Shown here: positions 26,445 through 35,055 of the stretch, in pieces
Layout of the letters: each line of letters opens with the position of its first letter
Numbering within the stretch: the stretch's first letter is position 1
From: CAXBOO01 sp963977425
GTDB lineage: Bacteria > Bacteroidota > Bacteroidia > Flavobacteriales_D > Luteibaculaceae
Length of the DNA: 64,000 nt
Reading direction: 5' to 3'
Assembly: GCA_963977425.1 (NCBI GenBank)
Contig: CAXBOO010000003.1
Location: 310,001 to 374,000 of the forward strand
The notes under the pieces: generated by a model
The model's database searches: none
Seen by the model: only the letters and a program-made list of their open reading frames with translations
What the model was told of the DNA's origin: nothing
Program-made: the position numbers and the translations under genes

Positions 26445-27175
26445 TAAATACCTTCTATTATTTGAATGAATGATTGCGAATCGAGTGATGCTCCACCAAC
26501 CAAAGCTCCGCTAACAGCAGGAACGGAAAATATTTCTTTGGCATTATTCGGCTTCACACTTCCTCCATACAATATAGGGATTTGTCCACCGATACCTGGA
26601 TGCAATTCTTCCAGTAAGTTCTGGAGATAAACATGCACCTCTTCAATTTCATCTAGTGTAGGTATTTTACCAGTTCCTATAGCCCAAATAGGCTCATAAG
26701 CAAGTACTATATCGTCAGCTGAATCCAATTTTAATCCTTCAAAAACACTGCGTACTTGAGCATATAATAAAGGCAAATGTTGTTTTTTCTCGCGTACCTC
26801 TAACGATTCACCTATGCACATTACAGGCAATAATTCTCCTACCAAACAGGCTTCTACTTTAGCTCTTACTACTTCATCTGTTTCGTTGAACAATTCTCTT
26901 CGTTCCGAATGTCCAACCAAAGCAAACTGTGCGTTCAAACTATTAGCAATCTCAACTGAAATTTCACCTGTAAAAGCTCCATTGCCTCTCTCACTAATAT
27001 TTTGCAAACCAACGTGTAGGTTTTCATCTGCGTTAGCAACAAGGCCCAAATACACAGCTGGTGGAGCTATACCAACATTGCAAGTGCTTTCTATATTGAT
27101 CAACTCTGTTACTAAAATGCTAGCCTCTTCGGCTGTAACGTTGCATTTCCAATTTCCAATTACCCACTTATTCAT
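26444..27175 (-). CDS. tpiA: Triosephosphate isomerase
   Basis: A 243-aa glycolytic enzyme interconverting dihydroxyacetone phosphate and glyceraldehyde 3-phosphate. Active-site residues are present: N8 and K10 in GNWKCN, H89 in VGHSERR, E161 in AYEPIWAIGTGK, and the phosphate loop near GGSVKPNNA. The usual methionine of WKMN is cysteine here (WKCN), a neutral change. It overlaps the permease gene upstream by four bases (ATGA) and prmA downstream by one, indicating tight coupling. Confidence 0.97.
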   Translation of the reverse strand: MNKWVIGNWKCNVTAEEASILVTELINIESTCNVGIAPPAVYLGLVANADENLHVGLQNISERGNGAFTGEISVEIANSLNAQFALVGHSERRELFNETDEVVRAKVEACLVGELLPVMCIGESLEVREKKQHLPLLYAQVRSVFEGLKLDSADDIVLAYEPIWAIGTGKIPTLDEIEEVHVYLQNLLEELHPGIGGQIPILYGGSVKPNNAKEIFSVPAVSGALVGGASLDSQSFIQIIEGI

Positions 27176-28383
27176 TTTCTTAATCTAGGATCTATTAATT
27201 TATATGATTGATTGACAAGCGCATTGACGCTTACAAAAATAGCTGCAAATAGCAAAACCAAGCCCATAACTACCGGTATGTCGTCGCGTTCTAGTGCTTC
27301 AAACATTTCTAAGCCAAGCCCTCTCCACGAAAAAATATATTCTACAAATAATGCTCCTGCCAATAAAGATGCCAACCATCCTGAAACGGATGTTATTACG
27401 GGATTCAAAATATTTGGAAATGCTTGTTTAAAATGCAAAAACCAAGATCCAAATCCATAACTCCTATAAGTTCGGATGTAATCTTTATTCATTTCTTCAA
27501 GCAATAAGTTTTTAATCATAGGAGTAAAAACTGCTAACGGACGAATGGCCAAAGTTAATGCTGGTAAAATAAGATTGTGCAAAGCCAATTGCTTACCTAA
27601 AAATGGATCGACCTCATACAATGAACCACTTACATTAAGGCCTGTCCCAGGTAAAATAAATCCAATTGGATTCAAAATAAAAACCAAACAGAAAACACCA
27701 ATCGCTAAAAAATGAAGTTTGAATTTTTTCAATTTATTCAAACGTGACACAAGGTAGATCAATACCGCTATTACGAAATAAGCATTAATAAAAATACCAC
27801 TGTGCCACAGGAAAGCTCCTATCCAAGCTACAATTATTCCAATAAAGAACGATGGCCCCGACATGCCAATAATGGACAAAAATCCCAAAGCATTGTCAAA
27901 CGCCGAACCGTTGTATATGGCGCTCAGAATTCCAAACACTATACCCAATAATAAAGCCAATACTATGCTTGTTAATGCTAAAATTGCTGTGCCAGGAAAG
28001 GCATCGGCTATGATACTGTTTACACTGCGTTTGCTTTGGTAACTTTTACCTAAAAAAGGTGCTTTAAGTACTATGCTTTTCTGGTCGCCTTTGTATAAAA
28101 ACACACCGGCATAAATCGATTTGTATTCTGTAAAATGGTTGTGTTTGTGGAAAGATATTGGCGATATTTCATTGAGAAAACGTAGATATTTCTGACTTGC
28201 TGTTAAATCCAACCCAATATCTTTTCGAATTGCCTGCAAAGTTGCTTCATCAGTAAATTGACCGCCTAACATACGAGAAGGATCACCCGGCTTTATCTGA
28301 AAAATAAAAAACACCAAAGTACTAACGCCCAACAAAATGCTGGGCGTATAAAGAAATTTACTTATGTTTTTTTTCCAGTTCAA
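27172..28383 (-). CDS. ABC transporter permease, DppB/OppB type, without partner genes
   Basis: A 403-aa inner-membrane permease. The N-terminal helix and FFIFQIKPGDPSRMLGG are typical of DppB/OppB-type subunits, as are SIIADAFPGTAILALT, the central helices and the EAA-loop region MIKNLLLEEMNKDYIRTYRSYGFGS. It is longer than the usual 310-340 residues because of an extra membrane segment in the middle (about 195-250). Dipeptide/oligopeptide systems need a second permease, ATPases and a binding protein; none is nearby. Its four-base overlaps with both neighbours show co-translation with tpiA and the DoxX-like gene. Substrate unknown; distant partners elsewhere in the genome are likely. Confidence 0.88.
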   Translation of the reverse strand: MNWKKNISKFLYTPSILLGVSTLVFFIFQIKPGDPSRMLGGQFTDEATLQAIRKDIGLDLTASQKYLRFLNEISPISFHKHNHFTEYKSIYAGVFLYKGDQKSIVLKAPFLGKSYQSKRSVNSIIADAFPGTAILALTSIVLALLLGIVFGILSAIYNGSAFDNALGFLSIIGMSGPSFFIGIIVAWIGAFLWHSGIFINAYFVIAVLIYLVSRLNKLKKFKLHFLAIGVFCLVFILNPIGFILPGTGLNVSGSLYEVDPFLGKQLALHNLILPALTLAIRPLAVFTPMIKNLLLEEMNKDYIRTYRSYGFGSWFLHFKQAFPNILNPVITSVSGWLASLLAGALFVEYIFSWRGLGLEMFEALERDDIPVVMGLVLLFAAIFVSVNALVNQSYKLIDPRLRK

Positions 28384-29660
28384 AAAACCGAAAGTATCTC
28401 TTCGCTGTTTCTTGCTGTTCTATGACTCCACTTATCAGCCACAACACCTTGTTTTATGGATACAAAACCAGGGTTGGATCTAACAATGGTTTTTAATGTG
28501 ATGCCATCAGCAGAAATAAATGGAATACTTGTACCTGTTTCGGCTTTTACTTTCTCCATTTCATCTTCAACACTCGCAGTAAAGATGTAGCATTTCACTC
28601 CTTTTGCTTCTAATGCTTGTTTTTGAGTTTCAAATTTTTTAATCGCATCTAAATTGGCTTTTTCAAGGTCGTAACACACCAGTGCCAATACTTTGCTTTC
28701 GCTAAGAATTTGAGTAGTAAGATCTTCGCCTTCAACATTCTGAAGTATAAAATCGTGAATGGGTGGTTCATAACCATCCTCTACTTTATAAGAATTATTT
28801 AAGCTTTCAATGAAATCCCAATCAGTATATAGCTTTTGTGCACTGTATTCAACTGAACTGAATATTTTTTCCTCGCCAGTTACTTTATTTTTCAATTTAA
28901 AGTCGGTTGCAAAAGTTGGAGCCTTTAACCCCATTTCTTCAGCAGATTTCATGCCTTCAGTAATGCTTTTACCTACAGCATATGGTCGAAAGTCGCGAAT
29001 TGGCAAATACATTAATGTATAAACAACTAATGCAAATGAAAATACTTTGGACGCACCAATAATGCCTATTTCTTTCATATTTCCTTTCAAGAAATTTTGA
29101 GCAAGAAGCGCATTAAGACTTACAAATATGAAGAAGAAAATGATCCATGCCCATTCCAGCATTAAGATAGAAAACAACGATATTAACAATGCAGAAAGCG
29201 GTAAGATTACTTGACTTTGGCGAATGGTATTTATTTCAATCGACTTTCTTCTGAAGAAGATAAACACAATGAATACCAATAAAACAATGTCTTTGGTAAA
29301 CGATTGCCATGGGGTTAATTTTATAGCATCTCCAAAGCACCCACACTCGGTAACTTTATCGAAGTAAGCTGAATAGAAGGTTAACCAAGTAAAAAACAAG
29401 ATCATGAGCAACAAAAGCCATGAACCCAACTTCATTTTGGCGCCAAACAAAACCATAAAGCCCAATACTATTTCAAAAACAGAGATAAAAATAGCTAATG
29501 GCAAAGCCAATGGAATTAGAAATTCTAAGTCCAATACACCAGGCTCAAAATATTCTACTAGCTTATAGCTAAATCCAAGACTGTCATTGGCTTTAATTAA
29601 ACCAGAGACAATGAACAAAGATCCTACAAGGATGCGCGAAATAATGGTAAGGATTTTCAT
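28380..29660 (-). CDS. BT_3928-like membrane protein: DoxX/MauE-type domain plus thioredoxin-like domain
   Basis: A 426-aa protein. The N-terminal four-helix domain (about residues 1-135; SRILVGSLFIVSGLIKANDSLGF, ECGCFGD with two cysteines) is DoxX/MauE-like. Further helices (about 145-225) precede a C-terminal soluble domain (about 235-426) with a thioredoxin-like order of strands (KVLALVCYDLE, VKCYIFTAS, SIPFISADGITLKTIVRSNPG) but no CxxC pair. This matches the BT_3928 family found only in Bacteroidota, function unknown, perhaps redox-related. It overlaps genes on both sides by four bases. Confidence 0.88.
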   Translation of the reverse strand: MKILTIISRILVGSLFIVSGLIKANDSLGFSYKLVEYFEPGVLDLEFLIPLALPLAIFISVFEIVLGFMVLFGAKMKLGSWLLLLMILFFTWLTFYSAYFDKVTECGCFGDAIKLTPWQSFTKDIVLLVFIVFIFFRRKSIEINTIRQSQVILPLSALLISLFSILMLEWAWIIFFFIFVSLNALLAQNFLKGNMKEIGIIGASKVFSFALVVYTLMYLPIRDFRPYAVGKSITEGMKSAEEMGLKAPTFATDFKLKNKVTGEEKIFSSVEYSAQKLYTDWDFIESLNNSYKVEDGYEPPIHDFILQNVEGEDLTTQILSESKVLALVCYDLEKANLDAIKKFETQKQALEAKGVKCYIFTASVEDEMEKVKAETGTSIPFISADGITLKTIVRSNPGFVSIKQGVVADKWSHRTARNSEEILSVF

Positions 29661-30205
29661 AAGTTTTTCAATTTTATTAAAGCAAAAGCAGCATAGTTAA
29701 TGATGTCACGGTAACCGGCATCTATACCTTCAGAAACCAAAGTTTTACCTTTGTTGTCTTCTATTTGTTTGATTCTATGAAGTTTTTGAAGAATTAAATC
29801 TGTTAAAGATTCTACTCGCATATCGCGCCATGCTTCACCATAATCATGGTTTTTTTGCAGCATCAATGCTTTAGTTACGGCCAACTCTTTTTTATACAAT
29901 TCTAGCGCCTTACTATGTTCAAGCTCCAATGGTGCGTCAGAATCTAATTCGAGTTGAACTAAGGCTAAAGCAGAATAATTGATGAGACCAATAAATTCGG
30001 GTTCTTGACCTTCATTCACCAGTGACATGCCATTCTCTTGAATAGTACGTGTACGCATCGCTTTAATAAAAAGCTGATCGGTTAAAGAAACAGGACGTAA
30101 AATGCGCCAAGATGTACCATAATCGTGCATCTTTTTTTCAAACAAATCAATACATTCGTCAACAACGCTTTGGTACTGTATTTCTGTATTCGGATTGGTC
30201 ACCAT
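29657..30205 (-). CDS. DUF1599 family protein
   Basis: A 182-aa cytoplasmic protein of two similar halves, each with the pattern K(M/N)HDYG(T/E)xWRxxR followed by LTDxxxxKxxRxxxIxEx: the first in KKMHDYGTSWRILRPVSLTD, the second in KNHDYGEAWRDMRVESLTD. This duplicated block defines DUF1599 in Bacteroidota; function unknown. I chose ATG 30205; an ATG at 30229 would overlap the divergent folP start. It heads the run that continues through the DoxX-like protein, permease, tpiA, prmA and clpS. A TACTTTTG element (30208-30215) lies just two bases before the start. Confidence 0.87.
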   Translation of the reverse strand: MVTNPNTEIQYQSVVDECIDLFEKKMHDYGTSWRILRPVSLTDQLFIKAMRTRTIQENGMSLVNEGQEPEFIGLINYSALALVQLELDSDAPLELEHSKALELYKKELAVTKALMLQKNHDYGEAWRDMRVESLTDLILQKLHRIKQIEDNKGKTLVSEGIDAGYRDIINYAAFALIKLKNL

Positions 30206-30207
30206 AT

Positions 30208-30215
30208 CAAAAGTA
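30208..30215 (-). promoter_or_regulatory. Candidate -7 element two bases before the DUF1599 start
   Basis: TACTTTTG on the minus strand fits TAnnTTTG. A TTG lies 25 bases upstream, longer than the usual spacing, so the promoter call is tentative. If used, transcription would begin at or inside the start codon. Confidence 0.3.
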
Positions 30216-30223
30216 AAACTACA

Positions 30224-31042
30224 ATGCACATTTTAAATTGCAACGGCAAAATAGTAAATCTTTCAAGGCCCTACATCATGGCTATCCTGAATTTAAGCCC
30301 CGATTCGTTTTACAGCCAAAGTACCACTCTATGTGGCAATGAATTGTTAAAAAAAGCTGAAGAGCAAATAGCTCAGGGTGCTGATATTTTAGACTTAGGA
30401 GTTTGCTCAACACGGCCAAATTCGGTTTCTGTTGGTGCGGAAATTGAAATAAGCAGATTGGGTAATAGCATTCAAGAAATTAAAAAACATTTTCCTGATA
30501 TACTCATCAGTATTGATAGCTATTTGCCTAAAACGGTAAATGAAGCTTTAAACCAAGGCGCTGATTTTGTAAACGATGTCAGTGGACTAGGCGATGTAAA
30601 CGGTCTTGGAGTATTGGCCAAAGAATTTTCTGTACCATATATTCTAATGGACAATCCTGCGCCTATGCACCATCCACAGAGTATTGATACAAACAATAGT
30701 TTTCAAGCAATTATAAAAAGACTCAACATCAAACTTCAAATCTTACGTGAGTTGGGATTAAAGGATGTAATCTTAGACCCTGGTTTTGGATTTGGCAAAA
30801 CAACCGATGAGAATTATGATATTCTAAAACATTTAGAATCGTTTATGCTATTAAACACTCCTATAATGGTGGCTTTATCTAGAAAACGAATGGTATGTGA
30901 AGTGATAAATAAAACAGCAGAAGATGCAGGTTTTGCTTCTTCTTATCTTAACGCAATAGCGGCTAAAAAAGGTGCAAAAATCATTAGAACTCACGATAGC
31001 GGTCTTTGTGCCGAATTGCTAAAAGTTAATTCCTATCTGTAG
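30224..31042 (+). CDS. folP: Dihydropteroate synthase
   Basis: A 272-aa folate enzyme joining p-aminobenzoate to the pterin pyrophosphate; target of sulfonamides. Seen: AILNLSPDSF (about residues 20-29), ISIDSY, NDVSG, ILDPGFGFGKT and ALSRKRM near the end. The loop that usually reads D-x-G-G-x-S-T-R-P-G is here DLGVCSTRPNS, a divergent form that keeps the STRP core. I chose ATG 30224; the longer open frame from 30125 runs into the divergent DUF1599 gene. The two start codons face away from each other with only 18 bases between. Confidence 0.93.
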   Translation: MHILNCNGKIVNLSRPYIMAILNLSPDSFYSQSTTLCGNELLKKAEEQIAQGADILDLGVCSTRPNSVSVGAEIEISRLGNSIQEIKKHFPDILISIDSYLPKTVNEALNQGADFVNDVSGLGDVNGLGVLAKEFSVPYILMDNPAPMHHPQSIDTNNSFQAIIKRLNIKLQILRELGLKDVILDPGFGFGKTTDENYDILKHLESFMLLNTPIMVALSRKRMVCEVINKTAEDAGFASSYLNAIAAKKGAKIIRTHDSGLCAELLKVNSYL

Positions 31043-31083
31043 TTACATTAACTATCAAAACCACATCAATCAATTTAAAAAAG

Positions 31084-32730
31084 ATGAAACTCTTATTTAT
31101 TATTCTATCTGTACTTATTAGTGCCCTTACTTTTTCTCAATCTGGTTTTGAAGACGATATCAGCAAAATTCTAAATACGCACGTTAACGCTGAATCTGAG
31201 CCAGGAGTAACTTTAGGGATTGTACAAAATGGAGAACTTATTTACCTTGGTAGTCGGGGCTCAATGAACTTAGAGTACAAGCTTCATTTTAATGACTCAA
31301 CAGTATTTGGACTTGCCTCCATTACAAAACAGTTTACATCAGCTTGCATAGGAATATTGGAGAAGCAAGGGAAATTATCAATTGATGATGATGTACTAAA
31401 ATACATACCAGAATTAGCCATTTATAAAGAGCCCATAAAAATCAAACATCTTTTGAATCACACAAGTGGTATTCGGAACCATAACGTGCTGCTTAACCTC
31501 CAAGGCTTTGATTACAATCATCGAGGTTATACCAATGAAACCATTCAAGAGCTGATGTTCAAGCAAAAGGGTGTCAATAATCTACCTGGCGAAAAAATGC
31601 TTTACTCTAATACCAACTACGTATTGCTAGCACTAATCATTGAAAGAGTTTCAGAAATGAAAATTGAAGAATTTGCCAAGCTTGAAATCTTTGAACCGTT
31701 GAAAATGCACAAGACCTTTTACAGCAAAAACTTAGAAGATATTATTGAAAACAGAGCTTATCCATATTACAAAGAGAATGGCCATTTTTTACAGCCTAAA
31801 TCATTAACACATTGTATTGGTGCTGGTGGAATGGGAAGCACAGTGCAAGATTTAGCAAAATGGACTGATGTGTTTTTGAATCCAAATAATGACTTCTCCT
31901 ATTTAGCGAATTTCATTACCAAATTAGACACTTTAAACAACGGACAGCTGATGAAACACGCTCGAGGAATGTTTGTTTCTCCCTACAAAGGTTTTACCAC
32001 TTACAATCACAGTGGTCGAGATTATGGTATGCGGTCTCAATTCATTTGCATTCCAAAGAAAAATTTGGCTGTTATAGTGTATACCAACTCTGAAAACATT
32101 AATGCCGTAAATATCTCCTATGAAATATTAGATTTATTTATTGATGAAACAACAGCAGAAAATCAAGAACAAATACAGCACAAGCATACAAGCAAGCAAG
32201 CAAAATCATTCAAAGGCGTCTATCAAGAATTAAACAGTGACTTAAGAATGGAAATTTTCATTGAAAATGACACACTAAAAGCTTTAAGTAGTTTTGGTAG
32301 AAATGCTACGCCCTTGGTTTCAAAAAGTGCTAATGCATTCGTTCGAAATGATAATCCCTCTATTGTATACACCTTTCTGAGTGAAGAAAATACCGACGCA
32401 GATTTATTAGTGGATTTTGGAGGTGCGATTTTCTATTTTGAAAAAATTGAATTGGAATCAACTCCTAATCAAAATTTAGATGAGTTTCTAGGACGCTATT
32501 ACTCAGACGAAATCGATGTTATTTATTCTATTTCAAGCGAAAACAACAAGCTGGTTTTAAGTTACCCGAATAATGAAAATATCCACATTAACGAAGGGGC
32601 TAAAGACAGCTTTGGAGGAAACAGAAGAACAAAGTATATGTTCAACCGCAGCAATAAGGGTGAGATAATTTCATTTGTTGTTGCTTCTGAAGGTACGGTG
32701 AAAGACATATTATTCGAAAAAATAAACTAA
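31084..32730 (+). CDS. Exported serine hydrolase, class C beta-lactamase fold
   Basis: A 548-aa protein with a signal peptide (MKLLFIILSVLISALTFSQ). The beta-lactamase/transpeptidase-like domain (about residues 25-350) has the nucleophile motif S79-I-T-K82, the second motif YSN in MLYSNTNYVLL, and the third motif HSG in TYNHSGRDYG. This places it in the serine hydrolase/EstB/Pbp-like group; typical reactions are peptidase or esterase rather than antibiotic hydrolysis. A C-terminal region (about 370-548) of beta strands resembles the DUF3471-like tail seen in such proteins. It follows folP by 41 bases on the same strand. Substrate not predictable. Confidence 0.9.
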   Translation: MKLLFIILSVLISALTFSQSGFEDDISKILNTHVNAESEPGVTLGIVQNGELIYLGSRGSMNLEYKLHFNDSTVFGLASITKQFTSACIGILEKQGKLSIDDDVLKYIPELAIYKEPIKIKHLLNHTSGIRNHNVLLNLQGFDYNHRGYTNETIQELMFKQKGVNNLPGEKMLYSNTNYVLLALIIERVSEMKIEEFAKLEIFEPLKMHKTFYSKNLEDIIENRAYPYYKENGHFLQPKSLTHCIGAGGMGSTVQDLAKWTDVFLNPNNDFSYLANFITKLDTLNNGQLMKHARGMFVSPYKGFTTYNHSGRDYGMRSQFICIPKKNLAVIVYTNSENINAVNISYEILDLFIDETTAENQEQIQHKHTSKQAKSFKGVYQELNSDLRMEIFIENDTLKALSSFGRNATPLVSKSANAFVRNDNPSIVYTFLSEENTDADLLVDFGGAIFYFEKIELESTPNQNLDEFLGRYYSDEIDVIYSISSENNKLVLSYPNNENIHINEGAKDSFGGNRRTKYMFNRSNKGEIISFVVASEGTVKDILFEKIN

Positions 32731-32847
32731 TACCAACCATGCTTAAATATAAAACGATTTAATTAACTGATAGTGAGCGCTTTTACATCTAACAAATTTA
32801 CGATTGAAGGACAGTGAACTGATCCGAAACCCTGTACTTCGCCTATA

Positions 32848-33441
32848 CTAGATCGTTTTATTCTTTTTCTTTTTTGGAGGCTTGCAGGTTTTACAATAGT
32901 CTTCCAACTCCATAATCTCATTGCGAACTTCTAAATGAAGCTTTTTCAATACTTCCTCATCTTGTCCCAAATTCGTTGCCTTCAATGCGGAAGCATGCCT
33001 CTGATTCAATCGAAATTCCACTTCTTCATAAATTGGTTGAAAAAAGCCAAAATCTGAAAACGCTTTCTTTTTTTCAAAAATTTCTTTTCGAAGTATACGC
33101 GCGTGCAACTCCGACAAATCAAATTCAAATTGTGCGAATTTCAATAATTTATTTGCCACAACAGAATCAGGAGCAATCAATGATGAAGAAGAACGACTGA
33201 AACTACAATCAACCAATGAATTGAAATTTTTTGTAAACATGAATTGGCTACTACTCATCGCATATCCAAAATTCATACTTGACGACGTTTGCAGACTAAT
33301 TACGTCTACATCTCCTATTTGACTTTCTGGCGATTCGAAGTCACTCAATTGAAGTGTATACATTTCATCCCACTCAATTTTATTCTGAGCAAATACAAAT
33401 TGCACAGATATCATGAATAAAAAGATTGCTACAATCTTCAT
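32848..33441 (-). CDS. Secreted hypothetical protein
   Basis: A 197-aa protein with a signal peptide (MKIVAIFLFMISVQFVFAQ). After it, KIEWDEMYTLQLSDFESP recalls the first strand of DUF922-like secreted proteins (W, spaced L, DF), but the match is too short to name. The C-terminal half is helical and ends in CKTCKPPKKKKNKT, with a CxxC pair and a basic tail. It shares one base with the stop of the lipoprotein gene upstream and ends the ruvX-def run. No function is assigned. Confidence 0.7.
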   Translation of the reverse strand: MKIVAIFLFMISVQFVFAQNKIEWDEMYTLQLSDFESPESQIGDVDVISLQTSSSMNFGYAMSSSQFMFTKNFNSLVDCSFSRSSSSLIAPDSVVANKLLKFAQFEFDLSELHARILRKEIFEKKKAFSDFGFFQPIYEEVEFRLNQRHASALKATNLGQDEEVLKKLHLEVRNEIMELEDYCKTCKPPKKKKNKTI

Positions 33442-34001
33442 TATTTAGCGTTTTGCTTTCTAAACTTTTCAAGAAGTTCTTCATCAGTTAAGTACAACTG
33501 CTCTAACAAAAGCTCTGCATTTTGTCTAAAAATACTGCTAGGATATTCTTGTATTAATTGTGTATACGTATGCTTTGCGTCGTCTTTTCTATCTAAATCC
33601 TCATCGAGTATAAAAGCCTTAGTAAACAGGGCTTCATCTCGTTTGATATGATCTTTATACGAACTCAAAAACTTGTTGATATAAAACAATGCTTTTTCTG
33701 GTTTCTTCAAAGCTCGGCAAGCGCTACCTGCTTTCAAAAAAACTGTTGGCTTATCGCTAGCCATTGGATAATCTTCAAGGTAAGTTTCGCATTTTAATAA
33801 TTGCTTCTCAGCTGTACTCAACATACTTTCAAGAGTTTGAGATTCAATCAAAGCACTGTCCAAAATCAGAATATCATACAGCAGTTCCTCTGGAGTTTGT
33901 TTTACTGCAGTTTCGCTGTTTTCAATTTCTTTACTCTCTGTTTTTTCCTGACAAGCCATTGCAAATGAAGCAATTGCCAGAATCAATATCCATTTTTTCA
34001 T
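33441..34001 (-). CDS. Lipoprotein with tetratricopeptide-like repeats
   Basis: A 186-aa lipoprotein: signal peptide with lipobox AMAC (cysteine about residue 17), an acidic linker, then helix pairs with TPR spacing (PTVFLKAGSACRALKKPEKALFYINKFLSSY, RDEALFTKAFILDEDLDRKDDAKHTYTQLIQEYPSS). The last repeat (IQEYPSSIFRQNAELLLEQL) resembles BamD/YfiO and Tol-Pal YbgF repeats, but the protein is shorter than BamD. It probably sits on the inner face of the outer membrane as a scaffold. It overlaps def by four bases. Confidence 0.82.
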   Translation of the reverse strand: MKKWILILAIASFAMACQEKTESKEIENSETAVKQTPEELLYDILILDSALIESQTLESMLSTAEKQLLKCETYLEDYPMASDKPTVFLKAGSACRALKKPEKALFYINKFLSSYKDHIKRDEALFTKAFILDEDLDRKDDAKHTYTQLIQEYPSSIFRQNAELLLEQLYLTDEELLEKFRKQNAK

Positions 34002-34594
34002 CGTTTGCCTTTTTTTGTAAAAAACTTCATTTTATAGTGTGCTGATACTTTTCCTTTTGAAATTCCATTGAGTTTACCTTTCAATAGATTTCTGCGCAAT
34101 GGATTGATTTTATCCGTAAACAAGATGCCTTCAATATGATCGTATTCGTGCTGTATAACTCTTGCCGCAAATCCTTCGAACCGCTCTTCGTGTTCCACCC
34201 AATTTTCATCGTACCACCGCATCAAGATATTAGCTTCTCGAACAACATCTTCTCGTATATCAGGTATCGACAGACATCCTTCCTTCATAGCCCATGGTTC
34301 CCCATCTTCTTCTATGATTTCGGCATTGATAAAAACCTTTTTAAAGTCTTTTAGAGTTGGATCTACTTCAGATTCATCATCATCTTCACCCGCTTCTGCA
34401 AACGGAGTCGCATCAATTACAAACAAACGAATGCTTTTGCCTATTTGAGGAGCTGCTAAACCAACGCCTTCTGCTTCATACATGGTTTCAAACATGTTGG
34501 CAATCAATTTGTCTAAACCATCATAATCTTTTTCAATATCATTTGCTTTTTTGCGCAGTACTGGATGGCCATAAGCCACAATAGGTAATATCAT
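33998..34594 (-). CDS. def: Peptide deformylase
   Basis: A 198-aa metalloenzyme removing the formyl group from new proteins. All three motifs are present: GVGLAAPQIG (about residues 43-52), EGCLSIP (metal-binding cysteine) and QHEYDHIEG (metal-binding histidines and catalytic glutamate). A stretch of acidic residues between motifs 1 and 2 (AGEDDDESEVDPTLKDF) is an insertion seen in Bacteroidota. It overlaps ruvX by four bases upstream and the lipoprotein gene downstream. Confidence 0.96.
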   Translation of the reverse strand: MILPIVAYGHPVLRKKANDIEKDYDGLDKLIANMFETMYEAEGVGLAAPQIGKSIRLFVIDATPFAEAGEDDDESEVDPTLKDFKKVFINAEIIEEDGEPWAMKEGCLSIPDIREDVVREANILMRWYDENWVEHEERFEGFAARVIQHEYDHIEGILFTDKINPLRRNLLKGKLNGISKGKVSAHYKMKFFTKKGKR

Positions 34595-35010
34595 AAACTT
34601 GTATTGTTTTCTAAAAATTGTTGCAGAATCAAAACTGCACTCATTATATCAACGTTTTCTTTTTTTGCTCTCGCTTTTTTACTCGCTCCCATAGCATATA
34701 ATTGGCGGGCTGCTTGTTGCGATGTTCCACTTTCGTCTTGTCTGTATACAGTTACAGTTGGATGAGATTCTGAAAATTCTTTGAGAAAAACTTTAATTTC
34801 TTTTTCAATCGAACTTTCTTCACCAGAAAGTCTGTCGGCTTTCCCTACAACGATGCCATCCACATTGTATTTTTGAATGTACTCGGTAAGAGTATTCATG
34901 AGTTCGGTAGTAGGAATAGCACGCCATGCACCTGCAACTATTTTCAAGTCGTCGGTTTCTGATAATCCCGTTCGCTTTCCCCCAAAATCAATTCCTATCA
35001 GTCTTCCCAA
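34591..35010 (-). CDS. ruvX: Holliday junction resolvase-like protein YqgF
   Basis: A 139-aa RNase H-like nuclease acting on branched nucleic acids and pre-16S rRNA. The first acidic residue is in IGIDFGGKRTGL, followed by VVGKADRLSGEES, YRQDESGTS and the closing DIMSAVLILQQFL with the last catalytic aspartate. The start is TTG at 35010; no in-frame ATG is near the beginning of the conserved IGIDFG block. It heads the overlapping run ruvX-def-lipoprotein-secreted protein and diverges from dapD, the starts being 45 bases apart. Confidence 0.92.
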   Translation of the reverse strand: MGRLIGIDFGGKRTGLSETDDLKIVAGAWRAIPTTELMNTLTEYIQKYNVDGIVVGKADRLSGEESSIEKEIKVFLKEFSESHPTVTVYRQDESGTSQQAARQLYAMGASKKARAKKENVDIMSAVLILQQFLENNTSL

Positions 35011-35030
35011 GATAAATTCAATTAGCTGTT

Positions 35031-35038
35031 TACATTTG
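35031..35038 (+). promoter_or_regulatory. Candidate -7 element before dapD
   Basis: TACATTTG fits TAnnTTTG and lies 17 bases before ATG 35056. No -33 TTTG is seen at the usual distance, so the call is tentative. Confidence 0.35.
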
Positions 35039-35055
35039 CGCTAAATAACACAACA

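Noticed and set aside
31084..32730. Beta-lactamase resistance gene
   Set aside because: The class C-like fold with SxxK and YSN is shared by many peptidases and esterases; nothing specific to antibiotic hydrolysis is seen.
32750..32860. Inverted repeat TAAAACGAT / ATCGTTTTA between the serine hydrolase and the secreted protein gene
   Set aside because: Arms are about 90 bases apart, AT-rich, and the second overlaps coding sequence; no clear structure.
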